The notes beneath the pieces were generated by a model that was given only the letters and a program-made list of their open reading frames with translations, was not told the DNA's origin and ran no database searches. Made by a program: the position numbers and the translations under genes. DNA of 42,875 bases from Alphaproteobacteria bacterium (GTDB taxonomy: Bacteria > Pseudomonadota > Alphaproteobacteria > Micavibrionales > Micavibrionaceae), in NCBI GenBank assembly GCA_023301585.1, contig JAMASZ010000014.1, positions 1 through 42,875 of the forward strand, written 5' to 3'. This document shows positions 18,720-27,201 of the stretch, piece after piece; the first letter of the stretch is position 1; the number at the start of each line of letters is the position of its first letter.

Positions 18720-20765
18720 ATGTCGGATCTACAATCGTTCGGTAATGCAGTAGCTGTGGCTGAGACTGCTGCCCCTCGCAATCATGGGAGTAATTTCTCT
18801 CGTGTAGCGGGGGCAGTAAGTAATGGGCTGGGGGTGGTTAGTGATCTGGTAGAGAACAACCAGAAGCAAGCGACAGCAAGGGAGAAGGCTAGTAACGCAG
18901 CCAGTGTAGCTCAAGGGTTTAGAGACAACGAAGTATTTAAGAGGCGTGAGCCTCTCCGTGAGGCACTGGCCTCTGGTCAACTCAGTGCTAGTCAGGTAGC
19001 ACAGTTTGGTGTGGATGAGGCTAGCTCTCTGGCTGCTCTGGATCAGGCAGCAGGGCAGGGCATGGGCCACTCAGTACGTAATGCACTGGAACGGTCAGTA
19101 CGTTACCAGTTCGCTGCTATGAAGAACCCCGGAGCTGCTAAGGAATTGGCAGCAGCCTATGGTATCGGTAATAGTAGTGAAGGACAGGATACTTTAGATG
19201 CTATCGAGGCTATCGAGAGAGATAGGCTCAAGGCTGATGCTAACCAAGTACGTGAGTTGGCTGCTAATGAGGGGTATCAGGAGTTCTTAGGTAAGGGGGA
19301 TGAGGAGGTCATAGAGATGTGGCTTGATTCTCCTGCATCACAGCGTGAGAGGCAGATCAAGCAGTCACAGCGTAGTGCCTTGTCTCAAGAGAGCTCCATT
19401 GAGGAGAGGGCAATCCCTGCGTCTAGGGCTATGTCCCTAGAGATGAGTAAGATAGGTAATACTATCAACTCTATTGCTAATAACTACGAGGCAGCTCGTG
19501 GCAACAGTAACACAGGTAGCACAGGAGGTGTAGCGCTAGCTGACCAGCTCAACCTATGGGCTGAGGACACTATTGCTGGTATCTCCCGTACCTACAAGGA
19601 CTTCCCTAAGTTGGTCGAAGCCTACTCTACTGGTGTACGTAGGTCAGTAGAGGATAGACTGACAGCTAGGAAGTCAGGGCTGGAGCAGAGCAGGCTGGAG
19701 CACAATGTACAGGTGATGCAGCCATTGGCTGAAGAGTCTCAACGGCTACAGATTGTACGTACTGCCTTCGATAACCAACGTAACCCTATCCGTGCAGTGG
19801 AGGATGCCGCTCAGCTTAGCATCAACATGTCAAGAGAGATGCGCACCATTGCAGGGCTACAGGATGAGATACTTAATCAGTCTCCTGCTGAACAATCTCC
19901 CTCTATGATAGCATACCTACAGGGAGAGGGTAATGCACAGGCTCTAGCCCAGTACAAGGTAGCCTCTGAGATGGGTGTAGCGGGACTTAATATGTTATTG
20001 GACCCAGCATCAGGGGCACAGAAGAAAGCTGCTGATACGGCAGCTACTACGCTAGGATACATCAGTAGGACAGGGGGTGTGGCTGCTAATGAAGCAGCAA
20101 CTAAACAAGTAGTAGCTGATCTAGCTACCGCACACCAATACAATGTATCTCTATCTCCATCTAAGGCAGCAGTGATAGAGGAGGCAGTAGGCAAACTAGC
20201 AGATGACCCTCGATTCATTGAGATGGCAAAGGATTCACCTGCTGTACGTCCGTTACTGGCACCGTATGCAGCATCGGTTAAGTCTGAGATAATACAGAAA
20301 ATGCAGGATAGTCTCGATATAGCTACTACGACTAAGGTTAATGCAATCGGGAACCCTAACCTCCCCGGCTCACGAGAGACTCGTATCTCACTATGGAGAA
20401 AGATGGGGCAGTACATGGTATTGGATAAGAAAGGAACCGATGCGGTGGGTGTACCGCAGTACAAGCTAGTGAATAACATCACTGAAGCACTAAGTACTGA
20501 GGATATCGCTGACCAACAAGCTGCTCTTGATGAGCACAACCAGTATGTGCAACGTACCTCTCAACCTAGTCGGTATAAGCTATTGAAGAACCTAACAGGT
20601 GCTACTAGTATCTCTGCTGCTGTTACTTCCGTGGTAGAATCAAGTGATGGTATCGCACTAGAGAGCCTGTCTCCTACTAGAGAGATAGCTGACAGAAATA
20701 AAGAAGCTATTGCTAGAGATGAAGCTCCAGTAGCTACCAACCGTAACGAATTCAGGAGTAACTAA
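18720..20765 (+). CDS. Internal virion protein (681 aa), gp15-like position
   Basis: A 681-aa Ala/Glu/Ser-rich, almost wholly helical protein preceded by AGGAAAC. It has no recognisable catalytic motif and no membrane segment. The family signature of T7 gp15 (747 aa) is not identifiable by eye, but the length, helical character and the neighbouring gp14-like and giant proteins suggest the second ejected core protein. The order differs from T7, where the ~700-aa core protein comes before the giant one. It overlaps the next gene start (TAATG). Confidence 0.65.
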   Translation: MSDLQSFGNAVAVAETAAPRNHGSNFSRVAGAVSNGLGVVSDLVENNQKQATAREKASNAASVAQGFRDNEVFKRREPLREALASGQLSASQVAQFGVDEASSLAALDQAAGQGMGHSVRNALERSVRYQFAAMKNPGAAKELAAAYGIGNSSEGQDTLDAIEAIERDRLKADANQVRELAANEGYQEFLGKGDEEVIEMWLDSPASQRERQIKQSQRSALSQESSIEERAIPASRAMSLEMSKIGNTINSIANNYEAARGNSNTGSTGGVALADQLNLWAEDTIAGISRTYKDFPKLVEAYSTGVRRSVEDRLTARKSGLEQSRLEHNVQVMQPLAEESQRLQIVRTAFDNQRNPIRAVEDAAQLSINMSREMRTIAGLQDEILNQSPAEQSPSMIAYLQGEGNAQALAQYKVASEMGVAGLNMLLDPASGAQKKAADTAATTLGYISRTGGVAANEAATKQVVADLATAHQYNVSLSPSKAAVIEEAVGKLADDPRFIEMAKDSPAVRPLLAPYAASVKSEIIQKMQDSLDIATTTKVNAIGNPNLPGSRETRISLWRKMGQYMVLDKKGTDAVGVPQYKLVNNITEALSTEDIADQQAALDEHNQYVQRTSQPSRYKLLKNLTGATSISAAVTSVVESSDGIALESLSPTREIADRNKEAIARDEAPVATNRNEFRSN

Positions 20766-23077
20766 TGGAATCATTCTCACAGATAGCAAGTAATAAAGAA
20801 AAGGACCGGCTCAAATTTAAGAAGTCTAGCTTCAAGGACAGTACCCCTAAGAGTGGCACTCGTGCCATTGGGGGTGCATCTCCTGTAGCGGCAGCCTCTC
20901 TCAAACAGATCGAGGATCTAACAGAGGCGGTAGGTAATGCAGGGAGTGGGGGGTTAACGCTTAGTGAGCGTCTTGAGGGGATTGAGGCCAAGTCTAACGC
21001 AGCAACAGGCAACATCAATGCCCTAGATACAGCAACCTCAGCTATCGGTATGCAGGCTGACAGTATTGCTACGTCCTTGCAGGCGTTGACTCAAGAGGTG
21101 GCTGGTAAGGCCGTCGCTGAGCATGAGCACATGGGTACGTACCTTACCCAAGCACAGGTGACATCCCTTATCGTCAGCCTCTTGGAGAACAACGGTATCA
21201 CAGAGCCGCCTGCTGTAGGTTCTCCTACTATTGCAGTAGGGCAGTACGGTAGAGACTTCAGCTATACCCCAGCATGGGGGGATGACTTCTCTAACGAGAA
21301 TGCTGAGACCTTGTTCAACCGTTGGCACCCTGACCAGATGGTAGAAGGGCTACATCAGGCAGGTAACAACGGGGAGCCTAACTGGAGGTGGTCAGCTAAC
21401 TACTCTAAGCCCACTGAGACTGCCTTCGTTACAGACAATGCACTACACATGAGGGCACATGTAGAGAACCGGCCTAACCCTTTCCGTAAGGCGTACCAGT
21501 GGAGGGGACAGACCATGAATCCTCAAGATTATTGGATCTATCTGTCCTTCCTCACCACATGGGCACGTAAGTATGACAATGCTAGCGATGGGTTCATTAC
21601 TGACCCTGATGCACCTGACCGTACATGGGGTCCGGGGTCTGCCTTTGAGTGGACTATCAACCTTGAAGAGATGAGGACACAGGCTTGCCGTATCTCCCTG
21701 TACCTACTCCCTGCCTATGAGAATGACTCAAACTCCTACGATCCTAATGGAACTAATGGAGTCGAGGTAGATATCACTGAGATCGAGGCACTCAATGGCC
21801 TAGAGAATGTATCACAAAGTAAGGTCATCTCTGGACGAGCAGCAGGTAACACACCTAATGGTTCGGTCCGTGTATCTGACCTTATAAGCGGTATTAACCT
21901 ACCGACTGGAGACCATAAGTTCACCCTGTTGTGGGCTAAGGACAAGCTGGTATGGTACGTCAATGGTATTGAGATACAGAGAGACGAAGACCCTCGACGT
22001 ATTCCTCAGACTCCACACTATATTGCCATGAGTCGTGAAGCTAACAGCGGTATCAAGCCACAACGTAACGATGGTGTATTGTTTGACACTAGTGACGCAT
22101 ACTCTGATGGTAGCCTACAGATGCCACCCGATGTAGGTATCTTTGCTCGCCCTGTCTACCTTGAGATTGACACACTACATAACGATACCTCAATGATAAA
22201 AGATTTCCAGTCTTACTCCTTTGTAGATAACTCTACTGCTGGTATAGGGCTTGGAGACGACACATCAGGTATCTCACCGTCTATTACTAGTGGTAATCCA
22301 GAAGCTGACTTCGCAGCAGGCCGTGCCCATACATTCACATGGGATGCTAATGGCCGTACTGTCTCAGACTGGTGCTTAGAGGTAGGCAGTACACGTGGTG
22401 GTACTGAGTTGACTGCTGTGTTTATCAATGGTGATAACAGGTCAGCCTTGGTAGGACTAGGAGACCCATACACTGGCCCTGTTAATGCAAGGCTATGGTT
22501 CCGTGCTAGTGCTAACTCAGTATGGCACTGGAGAGACTATGGCTTTGATAGTGGGCTACAGCCGTACCGTGTAGGCACAACAGGTAAGATACGTGCAACT
22601 GCACCACCTAATACATTTGTAGGTTCAACACCTACGGTGGTAGCAGGGGTAAGTTCAGGTAGGGATGGTAAGTTTGCAGATAGTGTGGATTATACGGGGG
22701 GGGTGGTACCTAGTGACTACAGTATGGGATTTACTGGCCCTAACATAGGTATGGTTGGAGAGGCATCACCAGACTACAGTCTGAATGGCCCTGCTCTGAG
22801 GCAGGCATTGCCTAATCCTCCGGGGCTGACGTATCAGCAGTACCCTAACGTACAGGGTGAGTTCCTCTGGCCTTCTCCAGCGGAGGGGTTTGATCCAGCC
22901 ATAGATAAGTATGAGCTGGCAATCAATGGGGTAGTACAACAAAGGAATACCAGTAACTCCTTCCTTTTGGATTACCTACCTGTTAGCCAAGGTAACACAG
23001 CTAACGTAAGAATAGTACGAGACGATGGATCACATGGCCCAGCCTTAGAACTGGTGTTCAATGTGTTTGAACAGTAA
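20765..23077 (+). CDS. Tail fibre/spike with GH16-like glycoside hydrolase domain
   Basis: A 770-aa virion protein. Residues 1-140 are helical, including a coiled coil (~60-115), probably the anchor. Residues ~165-465 look like a GH16 beta-jellyroll: the domain opens with W-G-D-D-F, and E334-V-D336-I-T-E339 matches the ExDxxE catalytic signature. A later GDHKFTLLW...VWYVNG stretch is the usual strand pair. Residues ~500-590 match the common beta-sandwich with W-C-L-E-V-G-S-T-x-G-G and R-L-W motifs. The end (~680-770) is fibronectin-III-like. GH16 enzymes cut beta-1,3/1,4 glucans, agars and carrageenans; substrate here is unknown. It follows the internal proteins as a T7 gp17 fibre does. Confidence 0.8.
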   Translation: MESFSQIASNKEKDRLKFKKSSFKDSTPKSGTRAIGGASPVAAASLKQIEDLTEAVGNAGSGGLTLSERLEGIEAKSNAATGNINALDTATSAIGMQADSIATSLQALTQEVAGKAVAEHEHMGTYLTQAQVTSLIVSLLENNGITEPPAVGSPTIAVGQYGRDFSYTPAWGDDFSNENAETLFNRWHPDQMVEGLHQAGNNGEPNWRWSANYSKPTETAFVTDNALHMRAHVENRPNPFRKAYQWRGQTMNPQDYWIYLSFLTTWARKYDNASDGFITDPDAPDRTWGPGSAFEWTINLEEMRTQACRISLYLLPAYENDSNSYDPNGTNGVEVDITEIEALNGLENVSQSKVISGRAAGNTPNGSVRVSDLISGINLPTGDHKFTLLWAKDKLVWYVNGIEIQRDEDPRRIPQTPHYIAMSREANSGIKPQRNDGVLFDTSDAYSDGSLQMPPDVGIFARPVYLEIDTLHNDTSMIKDFQSYSFVDNSTAGIGLGDDTSGISPSITSGNPEADFAAGRAHTFTWDANGRTVSDWCLEVGSTRGGTELTAVFINGDNRSALVGLGDPYTGPVNARLWFRASANSVWHWRDYGFDSGLQPYRVGTTGKIRATAPPNTFVGSTPTVVAGVSSGRDGKFADSVDYTGGVVPSDYSMGFTGPNIGMVGEASPDYSLNGPALRQALPNPPGLTYQQYPNVQGEFLWPSPAEGFDPAIDKYELAINGVVQQRNTSNSFLLDYLPVSQGNTANVRIVRDDGSHGPALELVFNVFEQ

Positions 23078-23235
23078 TGGAACAGTTCTGTATTCCATTA
23101 CCTGACAGCCTACCTACAATAGATGACTTGTTTAACTACATGTGGGTAGCGCTGATATACTGGTTGAGGCAAGCCTATCTTCGTATCAATATGCTAGAAG
23201 GTAGGCCCCTTGACATAGACTTAGGAGTCAAGTGA
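23077..23235 (+). CDS. Small protein, 52 aa, with one possible membrane segment
   Basis: Encodes 52 residues, start coupled to the tail protein stop (TAATG), end coupled to the next gene (TGATG). A short hydrophobic stretch (about residues 22-30, W-V-A-L-I-Y-W-L) is flanked by Arg. It is at the end of the late operon, where podoviruses often keep small lysis or assembly genes. It resembles the small tail-end proteins found after fibre genes, but I recognise no family. Translational coupling on both sides supports that it is real. Confidence 0.55.
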   Translation: MEQFCIPLPDSLPTIDDLFNYMWVALIYWLRQAYLRINMLEGRPLDIDLGVK

Positions 23236-23366
23236 TGAAGTGGTATCGTAAACTACATCGAGGTATTAAGAAAGTATGGGACGAGAACTTCCGTCCTGCC
23301 GTAGAGCCTGTGCTCCGTATGGTTATTGGAGCTAAGGTAACTAAGGAACTAGATCGACATAAGTAA
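23235..23366 (+). CDS. Small basic protein, 43 aa (hypothetical)
   Basis: Starts at the ATG in a TGATG overlap and encodes 43 residues with a net positive charge (many Lys/Arg, M-K-W-Y-R-K-L-H-R). It is the last gene before the convergent terminator hairpins. Helical throughout by eye. Function unknown; too short for family recognition. Confidence 0.5.
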   Translation: MKWYRKLHRGIKKVWDENFRPAVEPVLRMVIGAKVTKELDRHK

Positions 23367-23373
23367 AGAGGTG

Positions 23374-23430
23374 GCCCCCGAATAGGGGGCTCACCAATTA
23401 GTGTGGTCATGCTACGATGAGTGACCACAC
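23374..23430. terminator. Hairpins at the convergent junction of late and early operons
   Basis: Two inverted repeats lie between the last rightward and last leftward genes. The first pairs GGTGGCCCCC (from about 23373) with GGGGGCTCACC (ending about 23395) around a short GAATA loop, with one bulge. The second pairs GTGTGGTCA (23401-23409) with TGACCACAC (23422-23430). Neither is followed by a long T-run on the + strand; the short AATTAG after the first and the A/T-poor flanks leave the efficiency uncertain. Such symmetric hairpins can stop RNA polymerase from either side or act by RNA-RNA collision. Confidence 0.65.
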
Positions 23431-23478
23431 TATCCACAGTGTGACAAGATAGATAGTTCCATACTCCAGAGCTTTCAA

Positions 23479-23727
23479 TTAGATTGAAGACTCTAATTCC
23501 TTCTGTGCCCATGAACTCTTACCTTGTTCGATAAGCTCATAGACTGCCTCTAGGTCCATACAGTTACCATGCTGATGCTTGTCTGCCCAACACAATTCAA
23601 ACCTACCAGTGGTATCATTCATACCTAAGAAGTACTGTGAGCCAGTACCGGGATTGCCTGCTACTTGAGCAAAAGAACTACTCATCATAACGACAGCTAG
23701 TGTAAGTCCTGCAAAGAATTTCTTCAT
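23479..23727 (-). CDS. Exported small protein with signal peptide
   Basis: Start is taken as ATG at 23727 (82 aa) because it opens a textbook signal peptide: M-K-K, a hydrophobic core (residues ~5-15), then S-S-S-F-A before the likely cut after residue ~20. A longer in-frame start at 23793 would bury this signal. The mature ~62 residues are soluble, with two Cys (CW and NCMD) that could form a disulfide in the periplasm. It is the last gene of the leftward operon. A phage protein exported early could affect the envelope or exclude other phages; that is speculation. Confidence 0.72.
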   Translation of the reverse strand: MKKFFAGLTLAVVMMSSSFAQVAGNPGTGSQYFLGMNDTTGRFELCWADKHQHGNCMDLEAVYELIEQGKSSWAQKELESSI

Positions 23728-23740
23728 AGTTTTCTCTCGG

Positions 23741-24154
23741 TTATGTTCTTGTACTGTAGATCTTCTTGGGATTGTTGAGCGCTTCAGCTCCATACCCCTC
23801 TAGCACCCTAACTGATGCGTTAGCTACCCATCGCCACATGCCATCCTCGATACACAGGTCACCATACCAACGATCAGCGTAAGGACGAGTGAATGCTGGC
23901 ATACCCCCCTCCCTAATCAATTGATACCATGCGTCATGGATCAAGCTACCAAACATGGATGACTTAATGTCAGGCATCGGACCTGATGGACCATCCCATG
24001 AGTACGATTCTCCTATCCACAAGACACCATCATCATATGATACATAGGTGTTATCGAAGAACACACGGTTAGGTATCTGCTTAGCCAAGGCCTCGGGAAC
24101 AGGTATGATAACCTCCTCCTCTAGCCTGTACTTGTACCCTGCTGAATAGATCAT
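23741..24154 (-). CDS. DUF1353-like phage protein
   Basis: A 137-aa protein. The central pattern, with W-I-G-E-S-Y-S-W-D-G-P-S-G-P near residues 45-58, P-D-I-K-S-S-M-F-G-S-L-I-H-D-A-W-Y near 61-77 and A-D-R-W-Y-G near 92-97, fits the DUF1353 family of tailed phages and prophages. The family has conserved Asp/His residues (D-G-P-S, S-L-I-H-D) and no settled function. Start by 4-bp ATGA overlap with the upstream gene. Confidence 0.7.
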   Translation of the reverse strand: MIYSAGYKYRLEEEVIIPVPEALAKQIPNRVFFDNTYVSYDDGVLWIGESYSWDGPSGPMPDIKSSMFGSLIHDAWYQLIREGGMPAFTRPYADRWYGDLCIEDGMWRWVANASVRVLEGYGAEALNNPKKIYSTRT

Positions 24155-24390
24155 GTGACCTTAGCTCGGAACCCACGGATATTGTGGAGTGCAGTGTTGT
24201 ATGTTGCCAACATACGTCCGGCTTTCTTTGAGGTACTACAGATCCATATACTCATATGAGCGGTGATACGGCCAATAAGATACTCACGGTACTCTGCCGC
24301 CTGTTGCCAATAGGCCAATGCCTGAGCATCTTCCCACCCCTTAGTCGTAGCATAGTTCTTATACTCATAAGGCAAGTCTTCATACGTCAT
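24151..24390 (-). CDS. Hypothetical protein, 79 aa
   Basis: Start chosen at ATG 24390, with AGGAGAG at good spacing; a GTG codon immediately upstream is less likely. Overlaps the end of the dNTP hydrolase-like gene by about 11 bp and the next gene by 4 bp. Helical, Tyr- and Ala-rich N-terminal half (Y-E-Y-K-N-Y-A, A-L-A-Y-W-Q-Q-A-A-E-Y), basic C-terminus. No family recognised. Confidence 0.6.
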   Translation of the reverse strand: MTYEDLPYEYKNYATTKGWEDAQALAYWQQAAEYREYLIGRITAHMSIWICSTSKKAGRMLATYNTALHNIRGFRAKVT

Positions 24391-24691
24391 CACGTCTCTC
24401 CTGATAGGCCATCCACATCATTGCATTACAAGCGACATGAGCCATATGAGATTGTCCTGACTCATCATCGACAAGATCACCACTTGCCACAGCAAAAGCA
24501 TGGCGTAGTAGGCTAGCCACAATGTCATGCTGAAACTGGTCATGAGACTCTGTGTTAATAGAGTTCTTCCAGTTGTCACGGCTGTACTTAGTTGCACCAT
24601 ACTCCATCACCTTAGCTATACCATCCCGTACTTCTTCCTCTAAGTAGGTGTGGTCAGGTTTACCTTCGTTGTATCGTAAGGCCTTACTCAT
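24380..24691 (-). CDS. dATP/dGTP pyrophosphohydrolase-like protein (DUF5664 type)
   Basis: A 103-aa helical protein. It opens with R-Y-N-E-G-K-P (residues 6-12), has M-E-Y-G-A-T-K-Y-S-R-D-N-W (29-41), then L-L-R-H-A (65-69) and D-D-E-S-G-Q-S-H-M-A-H-V (~78-89). This is the pattern of the phage family named after the N-terminal domain of dATP/dGTP diphosphohydrolases, a MazG-like all-alpha fold. The conserved His/Asp/Glu residues would bind metal. It may adjust the nucleotide pool or remove particular dNTPs. Start at ATG 24691 overlaps the upstream stop by 8 bp; an ATG at 24715 is in frame but lies further inside the neighbour. Confidence 0.72.
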   Translation of the reverse strand: MSKALRYNEGKPDHTYLEEEVRDGIAKVMEYGATKYSRDNWKNSINTESHDQFQHDIVASLLRHAFAVASGDLVDDESGQSHMAHVACNAMMWMAYQERRDDV

Positions 24692-24926
24692 CAAGCTTCT
24701 CCACTCTAAAGACACTACCGTAGTCTTCCTTAAAGGAACGGAACCACCGTGCTAGTCCGTTGGGCTTAACTTGCTGAATACCCACCTCCACCATATCCCT
24801 GCACTCCCGAAGGAAATCTAGTTCCTCCATCGAGACTATAGCCAATTCCTCCATAGGGTAATGAAGTCTAGCCCTCGCAACTGCTCGTTTCAACTCGTTG
24901 GTAGTTTGAAATATGAACGCACTCAT
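24684..24926 (-). CDS. Hypothetical protein, 80 aa
   Basis: Soluble, mostly helical protein with acidic middle (P-M-E-E-L, S-M-E-E-L-D-F-L-R-E-C) and a basic-aromatic C-terminal part (L-A-R-W-F-R-S-F-K-E-D-Y). Coupled by ATGA to the metallophosphoesterase upstream and by an 8-bp overlap to the dNTP hydrolase-like gene downstream. I recognise no family. The context suggests a nucleotide or DNA metabolism accessory. Confidence 0.55.
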   Translation of the reverse strand: MSAFIFQTTNELKRAVARARLHYPMEELAIVSMEELDFLRECRDMVEVGIQQVKPNGLARWFRSFKEDYGSVFRVEKLDE

Positions 24927-25699
24927 AAGTATTTTCTCATTATGTTACCAAGGTATCGGATGTCAGGATCATAACTGCCCTTACGTACATTCCGTAAGAC
25001 CGCTGCTCCTCTATATACATCCTTGCCCTTGCCCCAGTAGCTATGGTTCTCTGTATGAGCACACCCTAGTATCAGGGTAGACAGAGGAGTACCATCACCT
25101 AACATACGCTGACCATGAATCAATGGCCCATGCTGATGGCCTGCTACATGAGGGAAGCCAACGTTCTTCATACGTATGTCAGCACTACCCCCCTGTATAC
25201 TACCCATCAATGACGTAGGGTTAATGAAGGCATGACTGAAGGCTACACCATTGATCTTAACGATGTCAAGGTAGTCGTATACCTCATACCCATACTCATT
25301 GTATGAGAAGGGATCATCACCGAAGGCCCCCTGCATCTGAGGGTCATCACTCTCCAACCTATTGAGTCGGTACTCGTGATTCCCGAGGGTCATTATCCGA
25401 TATGGGTCGTGCCCTTGTAGCCCTTCCTCAAAGAGATCCAAGCACTGTGCGCTGTACGAAAGGTCCGCTTGAATTCTGGCTCCTTCCATACCCGATCTCC
25501 CCTTATCGTAAGAGGACAGGCTATGCATGTCATTGAAGTCGCCGATGTTGACAACGATGTCCACTCCCTCATCTGCAAACCAACGAGCAATAGCAGTGAT
25601 AGGCCGAGTATCATGGCCGGGGTCGCAGTGCGCATCCGGATATAATCCAATTGTGACATCATCGTCCATCTCCCATATGTTTCTCTCATTCAGCGCCAT
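24923..25699 (-). CDS. Calcineurin-like metallophosphoesterase
   Basis: A 258-aa protein with the complete two-metal motif set: D22-x-H24 (PDAHCDPG), G-D54-F-N-D, G-N107-H108-E109, an isolated His in F-S-H-A-F (H156) and G-H188-Q-H190-G. The family includes nucleases (Mre11/SbcD type), protein phosphatases and cyclic-nucleotide phosphodiesterases. Short phage versions like this are often found near exonucleases and resolvases and may act on nucleic acid ends, RNA ligation products or nucleotides. Substrate cannot be told from sequence. Overlaps the 50-aa gene upstream by 14 bp. Confidence 0.88.
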   Translation of the reverse strand: MALNERNIWEMDDDVTIGLYPDAHCDPGHDTRPITAIARWFADEGVDIVVNIGDFNDMHSLSSYDKGRSGMEGARIQADLSYSAQCLDLFEEGLQGHDPYRIMTLGNHEYRLNRLESDDPQMQGAFGDDPFSYNEYGYEVYDYLDIVKINGVAFSHAFINPTSLMGSIQGGSADIRMKNVGFPHVAGHQHGPLIHGQRMLGDGTPLSTLILGCAHTENHSYWGKGKDVYRGAAVLRNVRKGSYDPDIRYLGNIMRKYL

Positions 25700-25838
25700 C
25701 TTCTAACTCCTCATGGTAGGTATCAAGATACTCTTGAAGTATTTCTTCAGCTACGGAACTGTTCCCATCCTGTATAGCAGTAATGCATGCCTGTATGTCA
25801 TGGATATTCACAGATGTTTCGTATTCTATATCGTCCAT
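25686..25838 (-). CDS. Small acidic protein, 50 aa
   Basis: Too short for usual gene callers. ATG at 25838 begins inside the end of the RuvC-like gene (13-bp overlap) and the stop lies inside the start of the metallophosphoesterase (14-bp overlap). The product is very acidic (many Asp/Glu) and helical (S-V-A-E-E-I-L-Q-E-Y). AGGA (inside AAGGAGTTAGG) stands about 3 bases before the start, with GGAG slightly further back. It fills an otherwise empty space between two coupled genes, which supports it. Function unknown; acidic small phage proteins sometimes mimic DNA or inhibit host enzymes. Confidence 0.6.
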   Translation of the reverse strand: MDDIEYETSVNIHDIQACITAIQDGNSSVAEEILQEYLDTYHEELEDGAE

Positions 25839-26341
25839 CCTAACTCCTTCCTACCATAGTAGATTCCAATGAGTACTGCTTCAGCTATGTCAACGTTGGG
25901 CTTACGCATCCTTGGTTTAAGGAGGAACTCCTCATCCACAAGGGTAAGAGCTAGGTCCACACTGGCCTGCTTGTCTTGGCCAGACAGCCCCATCTTAGTC
26001 TTCCATGTGACTGGACGTACTACCTGTACCTCGTCCACCCATTGAGAACACAGTCCATACTGTATACCCCAGTTGACAGCCGTGGTGTTGGTAGCTACTG
26101 CTGACTGCTTAGGCATGTGCCTATCAAGCAGTCCCTCCATCACCACACCGCCCTCTTCTTCGTTGGCGATTGTTAATAAGTAATCAATCAACTGTTCCAA
26201 ATCACGGTCGGTAAAAAACCTCTGCCCAGTCGCCACCTTTACCTTGTGTGTGCCGTACAGGTACCCATCCTTATCAAACAATGCGAACGCACCACTCTTT
26301 CCCGGATCAATTGATACTAAGATAGCCTCTCTCCCAGTCAT
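25826..26341 (-). CDS. RuvC-like Holliday junction resolvase
   Basis: A 171-aa RNase H-fold nuclease. It opens with V-S-I-D12-P-G-K-S-G-A-F-A (first catalytic Asp), has V-M-E69-G-L (second acid) and closes with V-D151-I-A-E154-A-V-L-I-G (last acids), the standard RuvC order and spacing. It would cut four-way junctions arising in phage recombination and so debranch concatemers before packaging, the role filled by gp3 in T7. The start overlaps the exonuclease gene by 35 bp with a weak ribosome binding site; no other start is available before the first catalytic residue. Confidence 0.88.
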   Translation of the reverse strand: MTGREAILVSIDPGKSGAFALFDKDGYLYGTHKVKVATGQRFFTDRDLEQLIDYLLTIANEEEGGVVMEGLLDRHMPKQSAVATNTTAVNWGIQYGLCSQWVDEVQVVRPVTWKTKMGLSGQDKQASVDLALTLVDEEFLLKPRMRKPNVDIAEAVLIGIYYGRKELGWTI

Positions 26342-27200
26342 AGTCTACATGCCATGACTCTTGTATTGTACGTCTCATGTGTAACAGGTTGGCTTGCTCA
26401 AGGAAGTATGCCATGTCGTGGCCCTTGGTGTAGTATGCCTGCCATACACTTTCATGCAGGTTCTGTATTAGATCCTGACTTGCCTGTATCGTCAGCGGCA
26501 TGATGTCATACTCATGTTCAAAGTCAGCCTTCAGTCCTTCCCAGAACTTCGGACCTCTTCCCTTACACCCCGGTATAGAATCAACACTATCGCCTGTTAT
26601 CATCTGACCGTAGAAGTTAAGAGCTGCCTTCTCCCATGTGATCCATTCTTCTATGTCCTTACGTGGATCATAGTGACGACCGAACATACACTTGAGATCC
26701 TTATCTGGACCTACGATAACAGAGTCAGTGCTCCCCTTGAGGAACACATCCATCTGCCTAGTGCATACCATGTCATCAGCCTCACACCCTAGTGCAACAG
26801 TTGCTTGGTGCGAATGCAGTAGATGTTCCCGGATGGCTTGGTAGTAGAAGGGACGAGGGCTACTGCGTCCGCTCTTATAGGGACGGCTAACGGCCACATC
26901 ATACCTGAAGTTTCCTTCGTGGGGGGTGAGCCACACCTCGATGGAATCACTACCGAACTTATCTTTGAGCTTATCAATTTCATTGTCTATTCTCCAGTGT
27001 ACTAGCTCAATGGGATCAACCCATACCCAACGGTCTGTCTCTTCATCGACACAGATGTGCCGCTGTCCCTTGGTGTCGGGGTTACGATCAGCAGCTTGAC
27101 TGATACCTCCTATCATATAGGCGAGGTAGTCAGCGTCAAGCAGGATGAGGGGGACAGCCCCTCGCGGGGCTACCTCCGGTGCTGTGTATAGTATACTCAT
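26307..27200 (-). CDS. 5'-3' exonuclease (T7 gp6 / FEN-like)
   Basis: A 297-aa protein with AAGGAGATA as ribosome binding site. It has L-L-D22-A-D24-Y-L-A at the front, an arch region with Arg/Ser-rich R-P-Y-K-S-G-R, the E-A-D-D acid cluster (residues ~150-153), G-P-D-K-D-L, then T-G-D-S-V-D-S-I-P-G-C-K-G-R-G-P-K, which is the helix-hairpin-helix and metal site of the FEN/5'-3' exonuclease family. In T7-like phages this enzyme removes RNA primers, degrades host DNA and drives recombination. It lies beside the resolvase, as expected for recombination genes. Confidence 0.92.
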   Translation of the reverse strand: MSILYTAPEVAPRGAVPLILLDADYLAYMIGGISQAADRNPDTKGQRHICVDEETDRWVWVDPIELVHWRIDNEIDKLKDKFGSDSIEVWLTPHEGNFRYDVAVSRPYKSGRSSPRPFYYQAIREHLLHSHQATVALGCEADDMVCTRQMDVFLKGSTDSVIVGPDKDLKCMFGRHYDPRKDIEEWITWEKAALNFYGQMITGDSVDSIPGCKGRGPKFWEGLKADFEHEYDIMPLTIQASQDLIQNLHESVWQAYYTKGHDMAYFLEQANLLHMRRTIQESWHVDYDWERGYLSIN

Positions 27201-27201
27201 G

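Noticed and set aside
19877-20539. A 220-aa open frame on the - strand inside the 681-aa virion protein gene
   Set aside because: Antisense shadow of an Ala/Glu/Ser-rich gene; composition rich in Ser/Ala/Cys without motif or operon partner.
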